Origin: a virus
DNA length: 53,627 nucleotides
Reading direction: 5' to 3' (one strand)
Virus record (IMG/VR): IMGVR_UViG_3300007072_000012
Location: 1 to 53,627 of that record
This document shows positions 51,949 through 53,627 of the stretch, one piece after another. The notes beneath the pieces were generated by a model that was not told the origin of the DNA, ran no database searches, and worked only from the letters and a program-made list of their open reading frames with translations. The translations under genes were made by a program, and so were the position numbers. Positions within the stretch are counted from its first letter, which is position 1. Each line of letters opens with the position of its first letter.

Positions 51949-52023
51949 GAACATAGTCCTAAAGGAAGCCCAAGAGGCAAAGCGGAAGGTTAAATAGCTA
52001 CGCATAGGTAGCTGGCTATGTTC
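51949..52023 (+). ncRNA. Cloverleaf-like leader RNA
   Basis: GAACATAG (51949-51956) pairs with CTATGTTC (52016-52023), an 8-bp closing helix. Inside are three hairpins: TCC/GGA (51957-51966), GCC/GGC (51968-51978) and AGCTAC/GTAGCT (51996-52013). The fold starts right after the promoter and ends 3 nt before the Shine-Dalgarno AGGAG of the 52039 gene. It resembles a small aptamer or tRNA mimic and could control that gene, but no known riboswitch class was recognised. Confidence 0.55.
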
Positions 52024-52038
52024 AAAAGGAGAATGGAA

Positions 52039-52392
52039 ATGTCTACGACTCGTTTGCAGGAATTGTTGGGTAAAATCGTTGTTGGTGTTACTCTGACTCT
52101 GGTGGAACGTGAAGAATTGTTACAGTTTATGCTTAAGTTCGCTGTGAATGAAAAGCTTGTTGGTACTTCTGTTATTTTCACTCTTCATGGTTTCAATGTT
52201 ACAAGGGAATTGTACGATGATGTTTGCTTAATTTTGAAGTCTGGTAAGTATTATGATGAATATGCAGGACAATTTCGTAACAACAATAAGATAAAAGCTA
52301 TTAAACTCATTCGTGAGCGGCTTGTCTGTGGTCTGAAGGAAGCTAAGGACATTTGTGAAGATAAGCATTTCCCTGCCTATGGACAGTACTAG
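52039..52392 (+). CDS. Protein with ribosomal L7/L12-like C-terminal motif, 117 aa
   Basis: I start this at MSTTRLQELLGKIVVG (52039), 7 nt after AAGGAG. The end, NNKIKAIKLIRERLVCGLKEAKDICE, matches the L7/L12 C-terminal helix motif (KIxxIKxxRxxxxxGLKEAKDxxE), which contacts translation factors on the ribosome. The N-terminal part does not look like L7/L12. The protein may bind translation GTPases or other partners of that domain; this is inference. Confidence 0.65.
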   Translation: MSTTRLQELLGKIVVGVTLTLVEREELLQFMLKFAVNEKLVGTSVIFTLHGFNVTRELYDDVCLILKSGKYYDEYAGQFRNNNKIKAIKLIRERLVCGLKEAKDICEDKHFPAYGQY

Positions 52393-52437
52393 GCTATATA
52401 AGTCGAAAGCGTAGACGGGACAGAATGAGGGGCTAAT

Positions 52438-52659
52438 ATGGAAACTCTTCTTTGGATAATGACATTTGTAGCAATTGCTGGTGTGATTCTTAATATTAAG
52501 AGGTATCGCATTAGCTTTGTGCTGTGGTTTATTTCCAATATGACGTTTGTAATTTTTAACATTTATGCAAAGCATTGGTCCCAAGCCTTTCTTTGGTTAG
52601 TTTATGCTAGTTTATCTGTTTGGGGTTGGTTTGAATGGGGAAAGAAAAATGAAAACTAG
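52438..52659 (+). CDS. PnuC-like small membrane protein, 73 aa
   Basis: Three hydrophobic segments (residues 3-20, 27-46, 50-66) and a YASLSVWGWFEW end like the last part of PnuC nicotinamide riboside/mononucleotide transporters. It is much shorter than the full transporter, as with other phage versions. Overlaps the next gene by 11 nt. Transport function is not assured. Confidence 0.65.
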   Translation: METLLWIMTFVAIAGVILNIKRYRISFVLWFISNMTFVIFNIYAKHWSQAFLWLVYASLSVWGWFEWGKKNEN

Positions 52660-53110
52660 ACAGGGTTTTGTCAGCAATTCAAGTAGTTCCAGTTTTGTAA
52701 TCATCGGTACTGGCAATATTAACATTCCTGAGAAAGATGATTTTTTAAGTGCTAATGATTCAAGCATATTTGTAATTTCTGCTAAAAATGGTGGAACAAG
52801 ACTATTTGGTTGGGAAGAAGGAAGACACAGGCGTTTTGAAGACCGTCTTAATTTTGCTGCAATTCAAGCAAGGGATGGTGGACAAGAATATGTTGATATG
52901 CTCCGTAAAGTAGTTTGTAAAGCTTTTGGCACAAAAGACATAAAGATTTTGTTGTCAAATGATTATGATGGTGGCGAGTGGGCATACATTGACCACCAAA
53001 GCTCTATTACTGAAGGACAGAATAAAGAATTGTTTGATTCAGAGGAAGCGTTGTATAACTTCCTATTCTCCGACAATTCTGAAATTCATACAGATAACGA
53101 TAATAAGTAA
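52649..53110 (+). CDS. MKTRQGFVSNSSSSSF-family protein, 153 aa
   Basis: I start this at MKTRQGFVSNSSSSSFVIIG (52649). This opening is conserved in many phage and bacterial hypothetical proteins; the Ser run with FVI suggests a processed or modified N terminus, but the role is unknown. The rest is alpha/beta with ILLSNDYDGGEWAYIDH near residue 110. Overlaps the PnuC-like gene. Confidence 0.7.
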   Translation: MKTRQGFVSNSSSSSFVIIGTGNINIPEKDDFLSANDSSIFVISAKNGGTRLFGWEEGRHRRFEDRLNFAAIQARDGGQEYVDMLRKVVCKAFGTKDIKILLSNDYDGGEWAYIDHQSSITEGQNKELFDSEEALYNFLFSDNSEIHTDNDNK

Positions 53111-53116
53111 TTTTAC

Positions 53117-53145
53117 TTGACAAAGTAGTTTGTGGTCTGTATAAT
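53117..53145 (+). promoter_or_regulatory. Promoter for 53173 gene
   Basis: -35 TTGACA (53117-53122), -10 TATAAT (53140-53145), spacer 17. Confidence 0.75.
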
Positions 53146-53172
53146 AACAATTAGAAAGGATGGCAAACTAAA

Positions 53173-53627
53173 ATGACTCTTAATGAACTTAAGAAGATTT
53201 TTCCTTATGCCACAAATGACACGTGGCATCGACACAGTAATGGTGGTGGTTGGGTGCAGAAGACAGCAGAAGTTGCTGATACAGCATATGTAGGTGTTAG
53301 TGCACTAGTTTGTGATAATGCACGAGTTTGTGATAATGCACGAGTTTGTGATAATGCACAAGTTTATGGTGATGCACAAGTTTGTGGTGATGCACAAGTT
53401 TGTGATAATGCACGAGTTTATGGTAATGCACGAGTTTATGGTAATGCACGAGTTTGTGGTAATGCACGAGTTTGTGGTGATGCACAAGTTTGTGGTAATG
53501 CAGTAGTTTATGGTAATGCACGAGTTTATGGTGATGCACAAGTTTATGGTGATGCACAAGTTTATGGTAATATGCAACTTATTGATAATAAGTGGGATTT
53601 CTCTCCCCTTAGTATCATTGGTTGCAA
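53173..53627 (+). CDS. Hexapeptide-repeat (left-handed beta-helix) protein, 3' end outside window
   Basis: The protein begins MTLNELKKIFPYATNDTWHR, then from about residue 30 (KTAEVADTAYVGVSA) carries about 18 hexapeptides such as VCDNAR, VYGDAQ, VCGNAR and VYGNAR. These are the Val-x-[GD]-[ND]-Ala-x turns of a left-handed beta-helix. The C-terminal part starts with MQLIDNKWDFSPLSIIG and runs off the window. Phage proteins of this shape are common but unassigned. Confidence 0.8.
   Translation, partial: MTLNELKKIFPYATNDTWHRHSNGGGWVQKTAEVADTAYVGVSALVCDNARVCDNARVCDNAQVYGDAQVCGDAQVCDNARVYGNARVYGNARVCGNARVCGDAQVCGNAVVYGNARVYGDAQVYGDAQVYGNMQLIDNKWDFSPLSIIGC
53306..53570 (+). repeat. 18-bp tandem coding repeats
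   Basis: An 18-bp unit (GCACGAGTTTGTGATAAT and variants) is repeated about 14 times, encoding the hexapeptides of the 53173 gene. The near-identical DNA units could recombine and vary in number. Confidence 0.85.

Noticed and set aside
53306-53570. CRISPR-like regular repeats
   Set aside because: The units are contiguous without unique spacers and translate in frame as hexapeptides of a beta-helix protein.

Overview
The window reads as part of a large, AT-rich tailed double-stranded DNA phage (Caudoviricetes-like). The evidence is densely packed small genes with ATGA overlaps, a fibre-like virion gene, phage-type nucleotide metabolism (B12-dependent ribonucleotide reductase, ThyX, GMP reductase, dNMP kinase), a T4 Rnl1-type RNA ligase, a UvrD-like helicase, a tRNA gene carrying a group I intron, HNH homing nucleases and a TnpB element. 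No host can be named. About fifty close matches to TTGACA-16/17-TATAAT, together with AGGAGG-type ribosome-binding sites, imply that a bacterial housekeeping sigma factor transcribes this DNA.

Layout. (1) 1-22.1 kb, minus strand: a repeat-rich fibre-like protein with a TTG start (runs off the left end), nrdJ, glycosyltransferases of several folds, a methyltransferase, a deoxyribosyltransferase-like protein, a frameshifted thyX, an IS605-type tnpB element, guaC with a phosphoribosyltransferase, a dNMP kinase, and MazG-like and zinc-ribbon proteins. (2) 22.2-25.0 kb, plus strand: a small virion-like protein and a 764-aa tailspike. The tailspike body (beta-helix plus NodB-type polysaccharide deacetylase) is strikingly GC-rich against an AT-rich genome, and is followed by an AT-rich coding remnant. 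(3) 25.0-31.6 kb, minus strand: small operonic genes, including a decaying array of paralogues with in-frame stops and partial copies, and an RMF-like gene behind a long structured, G-rich leader. (4) 31.9-38.7 kb, minus strand: small genes, nearly all monocistronic, each with its own strong promoter and a near-identical leader, typical of phage early or host-takeover regions. Non-coding RNA units and clusters of TGTCA palindromes lie between them. (5) 38.8-53.6 kb, plus strand: the helicase, then more monocistronic small genes, tRNA-Lys, intron-containing tRNA-Leu(UAA), several unexplained structured RNAs, SprT-like protease, RNA ligase, an L7/L12-like protein, a PnuC-like protein and a left-handed beta-helix repeat protein.

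The strongest candidate for something undescribed is a five-copy family of about 75-nt RNA units (three plus strand, two minus strand). Each copy has its own promoter and shares a core with a visible compensatory base change (ACGG/CCGT versus ATGG/CCAT). Also notable are a tRNA-like RNA whose anticodon arm is replaced by about 110 nt of hairpins, two further compact structured RNAs (46.7 kb and 51.9 kb), a kissing-loop 3' UTR at 48.3 kb, and the receptor-module swap in the tailspike.

Several genes are broken by single-base events (thyX, an HNH gene, three genes with in-frame TAG or TGA). These may be real decay, recoding or assembly error, and the sequence alone cannot decide.
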